Assembly (NCBI GenBank): GCA_964057225.1
Contig: OZ059894.1
Span: forward strand, 21,606,476 to 21,670,475
Direction: 5' to 3'
Length of the DNA stretch: 64,000 bases
From: Auanema rhodensis
Lineage: Eukaryota; Nematoda; Chromadorea; Rhabditida; Rhabditidae
The position numbers and the translations under genes were made by a program. Of this stretch, positions 53,705 to 64,000 are shown in pieces (positions within the stretch are counted from its first letter, which is position 1; every line of letters starts with the position of its first letter). The notes below the pieces were generated by a model, which was given only the letters and a program-made list of their open reading frames with translations, was not told the origin of the DNA and searched no databases.

Positions 53705-56700
53705 CATTTTTCAAACGATCATAACTAATTTGTGTATTAAGCGTTTCTTGATGTAGTATAGTGCATTCGATGCGGATTTTTAAGCTGCGTCGATCTGTGT
53801 TATCAGATTTGCGCTAGCTTAAAAATGCACCGAGATATCAACTGATATAAGTTCACACTTATATCCTCGATTTTCACCCTGAAGAATTAATTTTTTCGTT
53901 GAATAACATTGTCCATCGTCTTTGCCTTGAAAAAAAAAATCTAAAAACATCTACTTTTTGCTAAATTATTTTGAAATTTTTCGAAAAAATTTTTGTCAAA
54001 ATGTTTTTGGAAGCAATGTTGAGTGTACATGGAAACTCAACATACACTAATGCATCATTTTTCAAACGATCATAACTAATTTGTGTATTAAGCGTTTCTC
54101 AATGTAGTATAGTGCATTCGATGCGGATTTTTAAGCTGCGTCGATCTGTGTTATCAGATTTGCGCTAGCTTAAAAATGCACCGAGATATCAACTGATATA
54201 AGTTCACACTTATATCCTCGATTTTCACCCTGAAGAATTAATTTTTTCGTTGAATAACATTGTCCATCGTCTTTGCCTTGAAAAAAAAAATCTAAAAACA
54301 TCTACTTTTTGCTAAATTATTTTGAAATTTTTCGAAAAAATTTTTGTCAAAATGTTTTTGGAAGCAATGTTGAGTGTACATGGAAACTCAACATACACTA
54401 ATGCATCATTTTTCAAACGATCATAACTAATTTGTGTATTAAGCGTTTCTCAATGTAGTATAGTGCATTCGATGCGGATTTTTAAGCTGCGTCGATCTGT
54501 GTTATCAGATTTGCGCTAGCTTAAAAATGCACCGAGATATCAACTGATATAAGTTCACACTTATATCCTCGATTTTCACCCTGAAGAATTAATTTTTTCG
54601 TTGAATAACATTGTCCATCGTCTTTGCCTTAAAAAAAGGAATCTAAAAACATCTACTTTTTGCTAAATTATTTTGAAATTTTTCAAAAAAATTTTTGTCA
54701 AAATGTTTTTGGAAGCAATGTTGAGTGTACATGGAAACTCAACATACACTAATGCATCATTTTTCAAACGATCATAACTAATTTTTGTATCAAACGTTTC
54801 TCAATGTAGTATAGTGCATTCGATGCGGATTTTTAAGCTGCGTCGATCTGTGTTATCAGATTTGCGCTAGCTTAAAAATGCACCGAGATATCAACTGATA
54901 TAAGTTCACACTTATATCCTCGATTTTCACCCTGAAGAATTAATTTTTTCGTTGAATAACATTGTCCATCGTCTTTGCCTTGGAAAAAGGAATCTAAAAA
55001 CATCTACTTTTTGCTGAATTATTCTGAAATTTTTCGAAAAAATTTTTGTCAAAATGTTTTTGGAAGCAATGTTGAGTGTACATGGAAACTCAACATACAC
55101 TAATGCATCATTTTTCAAACGATCATAACTAATTTTTGTATTAAGCGTTTCTCAATGTAGTATAGTGCATTCGATGCGGATTTTTAAGCTGCGGCGATCT
55201 GTGTTATCAGATGTGCGCTAGCTTAAAAATGCACCGAGATATCAACTGATATAAGTTTACACTTATATCCTCGATTTTCACCCTGAAGAATTAATTTTTT
55301 CGTTGAATAACATTGTCCATCGTCTTTGCCTTGAAAAAAGAAATCTAAAAACATCTACTTTTTGCTAAATTATTTTGAAATTTTTCGAAAAAATTTTTGT
55401 CAAAATGTTTTTGGAAGCAATGTTGAGTGTACATGGAAACTCAACATACACTAATGCATCATTTTTCAAACGATCATAACTAATTTTTGTATTAAGCGTT
55501 TCTCAATGTAGTATAGTGCATTCGATGCGGATTTTTAAGCTGCGTCGATCTGTGTTATCAGATTTGCGCTAGCTTAAAAATGCACCGAGATATCAACTGA
55601 TATAAGTTTACACTTATATCCTCGATTTTCACCCTGAAGAATTAATTTTTTCGTTGAAGAACATTGTCCATCGTCTTTGCCTTAAAAAAAGGAATCTAAA
55701 AACATCTACTTTTTGCTAAATTATTTTGAAATTTTTCGAAAAAATTTTTGTCAAAATGTTTTTGGAAGCAATGTTGAGTGTACATGGAAACTCAACATAC
55801 ACTAATGCATCATTTTTCAAACGATCATAACTAATTTGTGTATTAAGCGTTTCTTGATGTAGTATAGTGCATTCGATGCGGATTTTTAAGCTGCGTCGAT
55901 CTGTGTTATCAGATTTGCGCTAGCTTAAAAATGCACCGAGATATCAACTGATATAAGTTCACACTTATATCCTCGATTTTCACCCTGAAGAATTAATTTT
56001 TTCGTTGAATAACATTGTCCATCGTCTTTGCCTTGAAAAAAGAAATCTAAAAACATCTACTTTTTGCTAAATTATTTTGAAATTTTTCGAAAAAATTTTT
56101 GTCAAAATGTTTTTGGAAGCAATGTTGAGTGTACATGGAAACTCAACATACACTAATGCATCATTTTTCAAACGATCATAACTAATTTTTGTATTAAGCG
56201 TTTCTCAATGTAGTATAGTGCATTCGATGCGGATTTTTAAGCTGCGTCGATCTGTGTTATCAGATTTGCGCTAGCTGAAAATTGCACCGAGATATCAACT
56301 GATATAAGTTCACACTTATATCCTCGATTTTCACCCTGAAGAATTAATTTTTTCGTTGAAGAACATTGTCCATCGTCTTTGCCTTAAAAAAAGGAATCTA
56401 AAAACATCTACTTTTTGCTGAATTATTTTGAAATTTTTCGAAAAAATTTTTGTCAAAATGTTTTTGGAAGCAATGTTGAGTGTACATGGAAACTCAACAT
56501 ACACTAATGCATCATTTTTCAAACGATCATAACTAATTTGTGTATTAAGCGTTTCTTGATGTAGTATAGTGCATTCGATGCGGATTTTTAAGCTGCGTCG
56601 ATCTGTGTTATCAGATTTGCGCTAGCTTAAAAATGCACCGAGATATCAACTGATATAAGTTCACACTTATATCCTCGATTTTCACCCTGAAGAATTAATT

Positions 56701-57214
56701 TTTTCGTTGAATAACATTGTCCATCGTCTTTGCCTTGAAAAAAGAAATCTAAAAACATCTACTTTTTGCTAAATTATTTTGAAATTTTTCGAAAAAATTT
56801 TTGTCAAAATGTTTTTGGAAGCAATGTTGAGTGTACATGGAAACTCAACATACACTAATGCATCATTTTTCAAACGATCATAACTAATTTGTGTATTAAG
56901 CGTTTCTCAATGTAGTATAGTGCATTCGATGCGGATTTTTAAGCTGCGTCGATCTGTGTTATCAAATTTGCGCTAGCTTAAAAATGCACCGAGATATCAA
57001 CTGATATAAGTTCACACTTATATCCTCGATTTTCACCCTGAAGAATTAATTTTTTCGTTGAATAACATTGTCCATCGTCTTTGCCTTAAAAACAGAAATC
57101 TAAAAACATCTACTTTTTGCTAAATTATTTTGAAATTTTTCGAAAAAATTTTTGTCAAAATGTTTTTGGAAGCAATGTTGAGTGTACATGGAAACTCAAC
57201 ATACACTAATGCAT
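53705..57214. repeat. Ten-monomer (3510 bp) duplication, copy 1
   Basis: Monomers n=153-162. Private markers include the CpG loss TTTCAAAAAAA (54682), GCGGCGATCT in place of GCGTCGATCT (55191), T200G (GAAGAACA, in the monomers at 55460 and 56162), GCTGAAAATTGC (about 56274) and ACAGAAATC in the monomer at 56864. All recur exactly 3510 bp downstream. Inside, the order begins with the familiar T28G+TTGATG, T28G+TCAATG (here doubled), A37, T34 series. Confidence 0.92.
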
Positions 57215-60200
57215 CATTTTTCAAACGATCATAACTAATTTGTGTATTAAGCGTTTCTTGATGTAGTATAGTGCATTCGATGCGGATTTTTAAGCTGCGT
57301 CGATCTGTGTTATCAGATTTGCGCTAGCTTAAAAATGCACCGAGATATCAACTGATATAAGTTCACACTTATATCCTCGATTTTCACCCTGAAGAATTAA
57401 TTTTTTCGTTGAATAACATTGTCCATCGTCTTTGCCTTGAAAAAAAAAATCTAAAAACATCTACTTTTTGCTAAATTATTTTGAAATTTTTCGAAAAAAT
57501 TTTTGTCAAAATGTTTTTGGAAGCAATGTTGAGTGTACATGGAAACTCAACATACACTAATGCATCATTTTTCAAACGATCATAACTAATTTGTGTATTA
57601 AGCGTTTCTCAATGTAGTATAGTGCATTCGATGCGGATTTTTAAGCTGCGTCGATCTGTGTTATCAGATTTGCGCTAGCTTAAAAATGCACCGAGATATC
57701 AACTGATATAAGTTCACACTTATATCCTCGATTTTCACCCTGAAGAATTAATTTTTTCGTTGAATAACATTGTCCATCGTCTTTGCCTTGAAAAAAAAAA
57801 TCTAAAAACATCTACTTTTTGCTAAATTATTTTGAAATTTTTCGAAAAAATTTTTGTCAAAATGTTTTTGGAAGCAATGTTGAGTGTACATGGAAACTCA
57901 ACATACACTAATGCATCATTTTTCAAACGATCATAACTAATTTGTGTATTAAGCGTTTCTCAATGTAGTATAGTGCATTCGATGCGGATTTTTAAGCTGC
58001 GTCGATCTGTGTTATCAGATTTGCGCTAGCTTAAAAATGCACCGAGATATCAACTGATATAAGTTCACACTTATATCCTCGATTTTCACCCTGAAGAATT
58101 AATTTTTTCGTTGAATAACATTGTCCATCGTCTTTGCCTTAAAAAAAGGAATCTAAAAACATCTACTTTTTGCTAAATTATTTTGAAATTTTTCAAAAAA
58201 ATTTTTGTCAAAATGTTTTTGGAAGCAATGTTGAGTGTACATGGAAACTCAACATACACTAATGCATCATTTTTCAAACGATCATAACTAATTTTTGTAT
58301 CAAACGTTTCTCAATGTAGTATAGTGCATTCGATGCGGATTTTTAAGCTGCGTCGATCTGTGTTATCAGATTTGCGCTAGCTTAAAAATGCACCGAGATA
58401 TCAACTGATATAAGTTCACACTTATATCCTCGATTTTCACCCTGAAGAATTAATTTTTTCGTTGAATAACATTGTCCATCGTCTTTGCCTTGGAAAAAGG
58501 AATCTAAAAACATCTACTTTTTGCTGAATTATTCTGAAATTTTTCGAAAAAATTTTTGTCAAAATGTTTTTGGAAGCAATGTTGAGTGTACATGGAAACT
58601 CAACATACACTAATGCATCATTTTTCAAACGATCATAACTAATTTTTGTATTAAGCGTTTCTCAATGTAGTATAGTGCATTCGATGCGGATTTTTAAGCT
58701 GCGGCGATCTGTGTTATCAGATGTGCGCTAGCTTAAAAATGCACCGAGATATCAACTGATATAAGTTTACACTTATATCCTCGATTTTCACCCTGAAGAA
58801 TTAATTTTTTCGTTGAATAACATTGTCCATCGTCTTTGCCTTGAAAAAAGAAATCTAAAAACATCTACTTTTTGCTAAATTATTTTGAAATTTTTCGAAA
58901 AAATTTTTGTCAAAATGTTTTTGGAAGCAATGTTGAGTGTACATGGAAACTCAACATACACTAATGCATCATTTTTCAAACGATCATAACTAATTTTTGT
59001 ATTAAGCGTTTCTCAATGTAGTATAGTGCATTCGATGCGGATTTTTAAGCTGCGTCGATCTGTGTTATCAGATTTGCGCTAGCTTAAAAATGCACCGAGA
59101 TATCAACTGATATAAGTTTACACTTATATCCTCGATTTTCACCCTGAAGAATTAATTTTTTCGTTGAAGAACATTGTCCATCGTCTTTGCCTTAAAAAAA
59201 GGAATCTAAAAACATCTACTTTTTGCTAAATTATTTTGAAATTTTTCGAAAAAATTTTTGTCAAAATGTTTTTGGAAGCAATGTTGAGTGTACATGGAAA
59301 CTCAACATACACTAATGCATCATTTTTCAAACGATCATAACTAATTTGTGTATTAAGCGTTTCTTGATGTAGTATAGTGCATTCGATGCGGATTTTTAAG
59401 CTGCGTCGATCTGTGTTATCAGATTTGCGCTAGCTTAAAAATGCACCGAGATATCAACTGATATAAGTTCACACTTATATCCTCGATTTTCACCCTGAAG
59501 AATTAATTTTTTCGTTGAATAACATTGTCCATCGTCTTTGCCTTGAAAAAAGAAATCTAAAAACATCTACTTTTTGCTAAATTATTTTGAAATTTTTCGA
59601 AAAAATTTTTGTCAAAATGTTTTTGGAAGCAATGTTGAGTGTACATGGAAACTCAACATACACTAATGCATCATTTTTCAAACGATCATAACTAATTTTT
59701 GTATTAAGCGTTTCTCAATGTAGTATAGTGCATTCGATGCGGATTTTTAAGCTGCGTCGATCTGTGTTATCAGATTTGCGCTAGCTGAAAATTGCACCGA
59801 GATATCAACTGATATAAGTTCACACTTATATCCTCGATTTTCACCCTGAAGAATTAATTTTTTCGTTGAAGAACATTGTCCATCGTCTTTGCCTTAAAAA
59901 AAGGAATCTAAAAACATCTACTTTTTGCTGAATTATTTTGAAATTTTTCGAAAAAATTTTTGTCAAAATGTTTTTGGAAGCAATGTTGAGTGTACATGGA
60001 AACTCAACATACACTAATGCATCATTTTTCAAACGATCATAACTAATTTGTGTATTAAGCGTTTCTTGATGTAGTATAGTGCATTCGATGCGGATTTTTA
60101 AGCTGCGTCGATCTGTGTTATCAGATTTGCGCTAGCTTAAAAATGCACCGAGATATCAACTGATATAAGTTCACACTTATATCCTCGATTTTCACCCTGA

Positions 60201-60724
60201 AGAATTAATTTTTTCGTTGAATAACATTGTCCATCGTCTTTGCCTTGAAAAAAGAAATCTAAAAACATCTACTTTTTGCTAAATTATTTTGAAATTTTTC
60301 GAAAAAATTTTTGTCAAAATGTTTTTGGAAGCAATGTTGAGTGTACATGGAAACTCAACATACACTAATGCATCATTTTTCAAACGATCATAACTAATTT
60401 GTGTATTAAGCGTTTCTCAATGTAGTATAGTGCATTCGATGCGGATTTTTAAGCTGCGTCGATCTGTGTTATCAAATTTGCGCTAGCTTAAAAATGCACC
60501 GAGATATCAACTGATATAAGTTCACACTTATATCCTCGATTTTCACCCTGAAGAATTAATTTTTTCGTTGAATAACATTGTCCATCGTCTTTGCCTTAAA
60601 AACAGAAATCTAAAAACATCTACTTTTTGCTAAATTATTTTGAAATTTTTCGAAAAAATTTTTGTCAAAATGTTTTTGGAAGCAATGTTGAGTGTACATG
60701 GAAACTCAACATACACTAATGCAT
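57215..60724. repeat. Ten-monomer (3510 bp) duplication, copy 2
   Basis: Monomers n=163-172 repeat copy 1 with no difference at any diagnostic or private site I checked. Identity at this offset appears to run from about 53612/57122 to about 57444/60954, so the shared tract slightly exceeds one unit. The first mismatch on the right is the A-to-G in the A-run of the monomer at 60725. It is the youngest large event visible, unless it is an assembly artefact. Confidence 0.92.
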
Positions 60725-63700
60725 CATTTTTCAAACGATCATAACTAATTTGTGTATTAAGCGTTTCTTGATGTAGTATAGTGCATTCGATGCGGATTTT
60801 TAAGCTGCGTCGATCTGTGTTATCAGATTTGCGCTAGCTTAAAAATGCACCGAGATATCAACTGATATAAGTTCACACTTATATCCTCGATTTTCACCCT
60901 GAAGAATTAATTTTTTCGTTGAATAACATTGTCCATCGTCTTTGCCTTGAAAAAAGAAATCTAAAAACATCTACTTTTTGCTAAATTATTTTGAAATTTT
61001 TCGAAAAAATTTTTGTCAAAATGTTTTTGGAAGCAATGTTGAGTGTACATGGAAACTCAACATACACTAATGCATCATTTTTCAAACGATCATAACTAAT
61101 TTGTGTATTAAGCGTTTCTCAATGTAGTATAGTGCATTCGATGCGGATTTTTAAGCTGCGTCGATCTGTGTTATCAGATTTGCGCTAGCTTAAAAATGCA
61201 CCGAGATATCAACTGATATAAGTTCACACTTATATCCTCGATTTTCACCCTGAAGAATTAATTTTTTCGTTGAATAACATTGTCCATCGTCTTTGCCTTA
61301 AAAAAAGGAATCTAAAAACATCTACTTTTTGCTAAATTATTTTGAAATTTTTCGAAAAAATTTTTGTCAAAATGTTTTTGGAAGCAATGTTGAGTGTACA
61401 TGGAAACTCAACATACACTAATGCATCATTTTTCAAACGATCATAACTAATTTTTGTATCAAACGTTTCTCAATGTAGTATAGCGCATTCGATGCGGATT
61501 TTTAAGCTGCGTCGATCTGTGTTATCAGATTTGCGCTAGCTTAAAAATGCACCGAGATATCAACTGATATAAGTTCACACTTATATCCTCGATTTTCACC
61601 CTGAAGAATTAATTTTTTCGTTGAATAACATTGTCCATCGTCTTTGCCTTGGAAAAAGGAATCTAAAAACATCTACTTTTTGCTGAATTATTCTGAAATT
61701 TTTCGAAAAAATTTTTGTCAAAATGTTTTTGGAAGCAATGTTGAGTGTACATGGAAACTCAACATACACTAATGCATCATTTTTCAAACGATCATAACTA
61801 ATTTTTGTATTAAGCGTTTCTCAATGTAGTATAGTGCATTCGATGCGGATTTTTAAGCTGCGTCGATCTGTGTTATCAGATTTGCGCTAGCTTAAAAATG
61901 CACCGAGATATCAACTGATATAAGTTTACACTTATATCCTCGATTTTCACCCTGAAGAATTAATTTTTTCGTTGAATAACATTGTCCATCGTCTTTGCCT
62001 TGAAAAAAAAAATCTAAAAACATCTACTTTTTGCTAAATTATTTTGAAATTTTTCGAAAAAATTTTTGTCAAAATGTTTTTGGAAGCAATGTTGAGTGTA
62101 CATGGAAACTCAACATACACTAATGCATCATTTTTCAAACGATCATAACTAATTTTTGTATTAAGCGTTTCTCAATGTAGTATAGTGCATTCGATGCGGA
62201 TTTTTACGCTGCGTCGATCTGTGTTATCAGATTTGCGCTAGCTTAAAAATGCACCGAGATATCAACTGATATAAGTTCACACTTATATCCTCGATTTTCA
62301 CCCTGAAGAATTAATTTTTTCGTTGAATAACATTGTCCATCGTCTTTGCCTTAAAAAAAGGAATCTAAAAACATCTACTTTTTGCTAAATTATTTTGAAA
62401 TTTTTCGAAAAAATTTTTGTCAAAATGTTTTTGGAAGCAATGTTGAGTGTACATGGAAACTCAACATACACTAATGCATCATTTTTCAAACGATCATAAC
62501 TAATTTTTGTATCAAGCGTTTCTTGATGTAGTATAGTGCATTCGATGCGGATTTTTAAGCTGCGTCGATCTGTGTTATCAGATTTGCGCTAGCTTAAAAA
62601 TGCACCGAGATATCAACTGATATAAGTTCACACTTATATCCTCGATTTTCACCCTGAAGAATTAATTTTTTCGTTGAATAACATTGTCTATCGTCTTTGC
62701 CTTGAAAAATGGAATCTAAAAACATCTACTTTTTGCTAAATTATTTTGAAATTTTTCGAAAAAATTTTTGTCAAAATGTTTTTGGAAGCAATGTTGAGTG
62801 TACATGGAAACTCAACATACACTAATGCATCATTTTTCAAACGATCATAACTAATTTGTGTATCAAGCTTTTCTTGATGTAGTATAGTGCATTCGATGCG
62901 GATTTTTAAGCTGCGTCGATCTGTGTTATCAGATTTGCGCTAGCTTAAAAATGCACCGAGATATCAACTGATATAAGTTCACACTTATATCCTCGATTTT
63001 CACCCTGAAGAATTAATTTTTTCGTTGAATAACATTGTCCATCGTCTTTGCCTTGAAAAAAGAAATCTAAAAACATCTACTTTTTGCTAAATTATTTTGA
63101 AATTTTTCGAAAAAATTTTTGTCAAAATGTTTTTGGAAGCAATGTTGAGTGTACATGGAAACTCAACATACACTAATGCATCATTTTTCAAACGATCATA
63201 ACTAATTTGTGTATTAAGCGTTTCTCAATGTAGTATAGTGCATTCGATGCGGATTTTTAAGCTGCGTCGATCTGTGTTATCAGATTTGCGCTAGCTTAAA
63301 AATGCACCGAGATATCAACTGATATAAGTTCACACTTATATCCTCGATTTTCACCCTGAAGAATTAATTTTTTCGTTGAATAACATTGTCCATCGTCTTT
63401 GCCTTAAAAAAAGGAATCTAAAAACATCTACTTTTTGCTAAATTATTTTGAAATTTTTCGAAAAAATTTTTGTCAAAATGTTTTTGGAAGCAATGTTGAG
63501 TGTACATGGAAACTCAACATACACTAATGCATCATTTTTCAAACGATCATAACTAATTTGTGTATCAAGCGTTTCTTGATGTAGTATAGTGCATTCGATG
63601 CGGATTTTTAAGCTGCGTCGATCTGTGTTATCAGATTTGCGCTAGCTTAAAAATGCACCGAGATATCAACTGATATAAGTTCACACTTATATCCTCGATT

Positions 63701-63883
63701 TTCACCCTGAAGAATTAATTTTTTCGTTGAATAACATTGTCCATCGTCTTTGCCTTGAAAAAAGAAATCTAAAAACATCTACTTTTTGCTAAATTATTTT
63801 GAAATTTTTCGAAAAAATTTTTGTCAAAATGTTTTTGGAAGCAATGTTGAGTGTACATGGAAACTCAACATACACTAATGCAT
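60725..63883. repeat. Right-hand block (9 monomers)
   Basis: Monomers n=173-181. The order T28G+TTGATG, T28G+TCAATG, A37 with GGAAAAAGG, T34 with TTTAC repeats the start of the ten-monomer unit without its doubled second member. Private singletons: TAGCGCATTC near 61483, TTTTTACGCTG near 62206, and CAAGCTTTTC near 62866, which destroys the CpG at 38-39. The last monomers (62831 and 63533) combine T28G with C34 and TTGATG, a haplotype not seen earlier. Confidence 0.85.
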
Positions 63884-64000
63884 CATTTTTCAAACGATCA
63901 TAACTAATTTGTGTATTAAGCGTTTCTCAATGTAGTATAGTGCATTCGATGCGGATTTTTAAGCTGCGTCGATCTGTGTTATCAGATTTGCGCTAGCTTA
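63884..64000. repeat. Partial monomer at the right edge (117 bp)
   Basis: The first 117 bases of another copy, of the T28G+TCAATG type. It is cut by the window end and not by a biological boundary; the array continues beyond. Confidence 0.97.

Larger units (their letters stand above)
1..64000. repeat. 351 bp satellite DNA array, 182 full monomers plus one partial
   Basis: The same 351 bp unit recurs head to tail across the whole window with no spacer, inversion or inserted element. Landmarks such as the block CATTTTTCAAACG recur every 351 bp from base 1. Copies differ only by a limited set of shared substitutions; neighbours usually differ at roughly 2-12 sites, so they are about 97-100% identical. 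One copy is about 31% GC with 12 CpG sites by hand count. A length near 350 bp is about two nucleosomal repeats, which is common for eukaryotic satellites. The role (centromeric, pericentromeric or other heterochromatin) is inferred from architecture only. I do not recognise the family; a beetle or other insect satellite is a guess. Confidence 0.98.

Noticed and set aside
1-64000. CRISPR array or phage/plasmid repeat region
   Set aside because: The repeat is 351 bp with no unique spacers, and there are no cas or replication genes. Base composition and architecture fit eukaryotic satellite DNA.
1-64000. Transposon, LTR element or retroelement in tandem
   Set aside because: No coding remnants, terminal repeats or target-site duplications are visible in the monomer or between monomers. 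An origin from a transposable element tail cannot be excluded but has no support here.

Overview
The whole 64 kb window is one uninterrupted, head-to-tail tandem array of an AT-rich satellite with a 351 bp monomer. Counting from the first base there are 182 complete monomers plus a 117 bp partial copy at the right edge. Monomer n starts at 1+351n for n=0 to 148 and at 2+351n for n=149 to 182; the shift comes from one extra A in an A-run at 52173-52180, the only net length change I found. I see no credible protein gene, RNA gene, transposon, CRISPR array, inversion or unique sequence. Both window edges lie inside the array, so its true length is unknown.

This points to a eukaryotic chromosome, most likely pericentromeric, centromeric or other constitutive heterochromatin. 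By hand count a monomer is about 31% GC and holds 12 CpG sites, somewhat more than its base composition predicts, so the host probably lacks heavy germline CpG methylation. An insect or other arthropod is my guess on style (long AT-rich monomer, A/T tracts, retained CpG). I do not recognise the family and cannot name a species.

Three variant domains are visible. Domain 1 (1-8775) has private alleles at monomer positions 51, 117, 224 and 305. Domain 2 (8776-21762) is marked by A23T, A66T, the TT-to-AA change at 155-156 and frequent G259; it contains a 702 bp dimer higher-order repeat (about 12.3-14.7 kb) and 1755 bp pentamer repeats (14.7-21.8 kb). Domain 3 (21763-64000) is built from recurring ordered monomer types, with pentamer duplications at 27.4-30.9 kb and 36-47 kb and a ten-monomer, 3510 bp tandem duplication at 53.7-60.7 kb that looks essentially identical in its two copies.

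Inside each monomer there are several dyads: a long imperfect inverted repeat at positions 64-128, two overlapping perfect short ones at 131-161, a 12 bp palindrome beside an A6T5 tract at 273-290, and a 9 bp hairpin at 312-339. A linked two-base change at 45-46 fits a quasi-palindrome template switch. Monomer coordinates below refer to the first copy (1-351). There are no genes acting together here; the biology is satellite structure, homogenisation and possible chromatin or kinetochore function.
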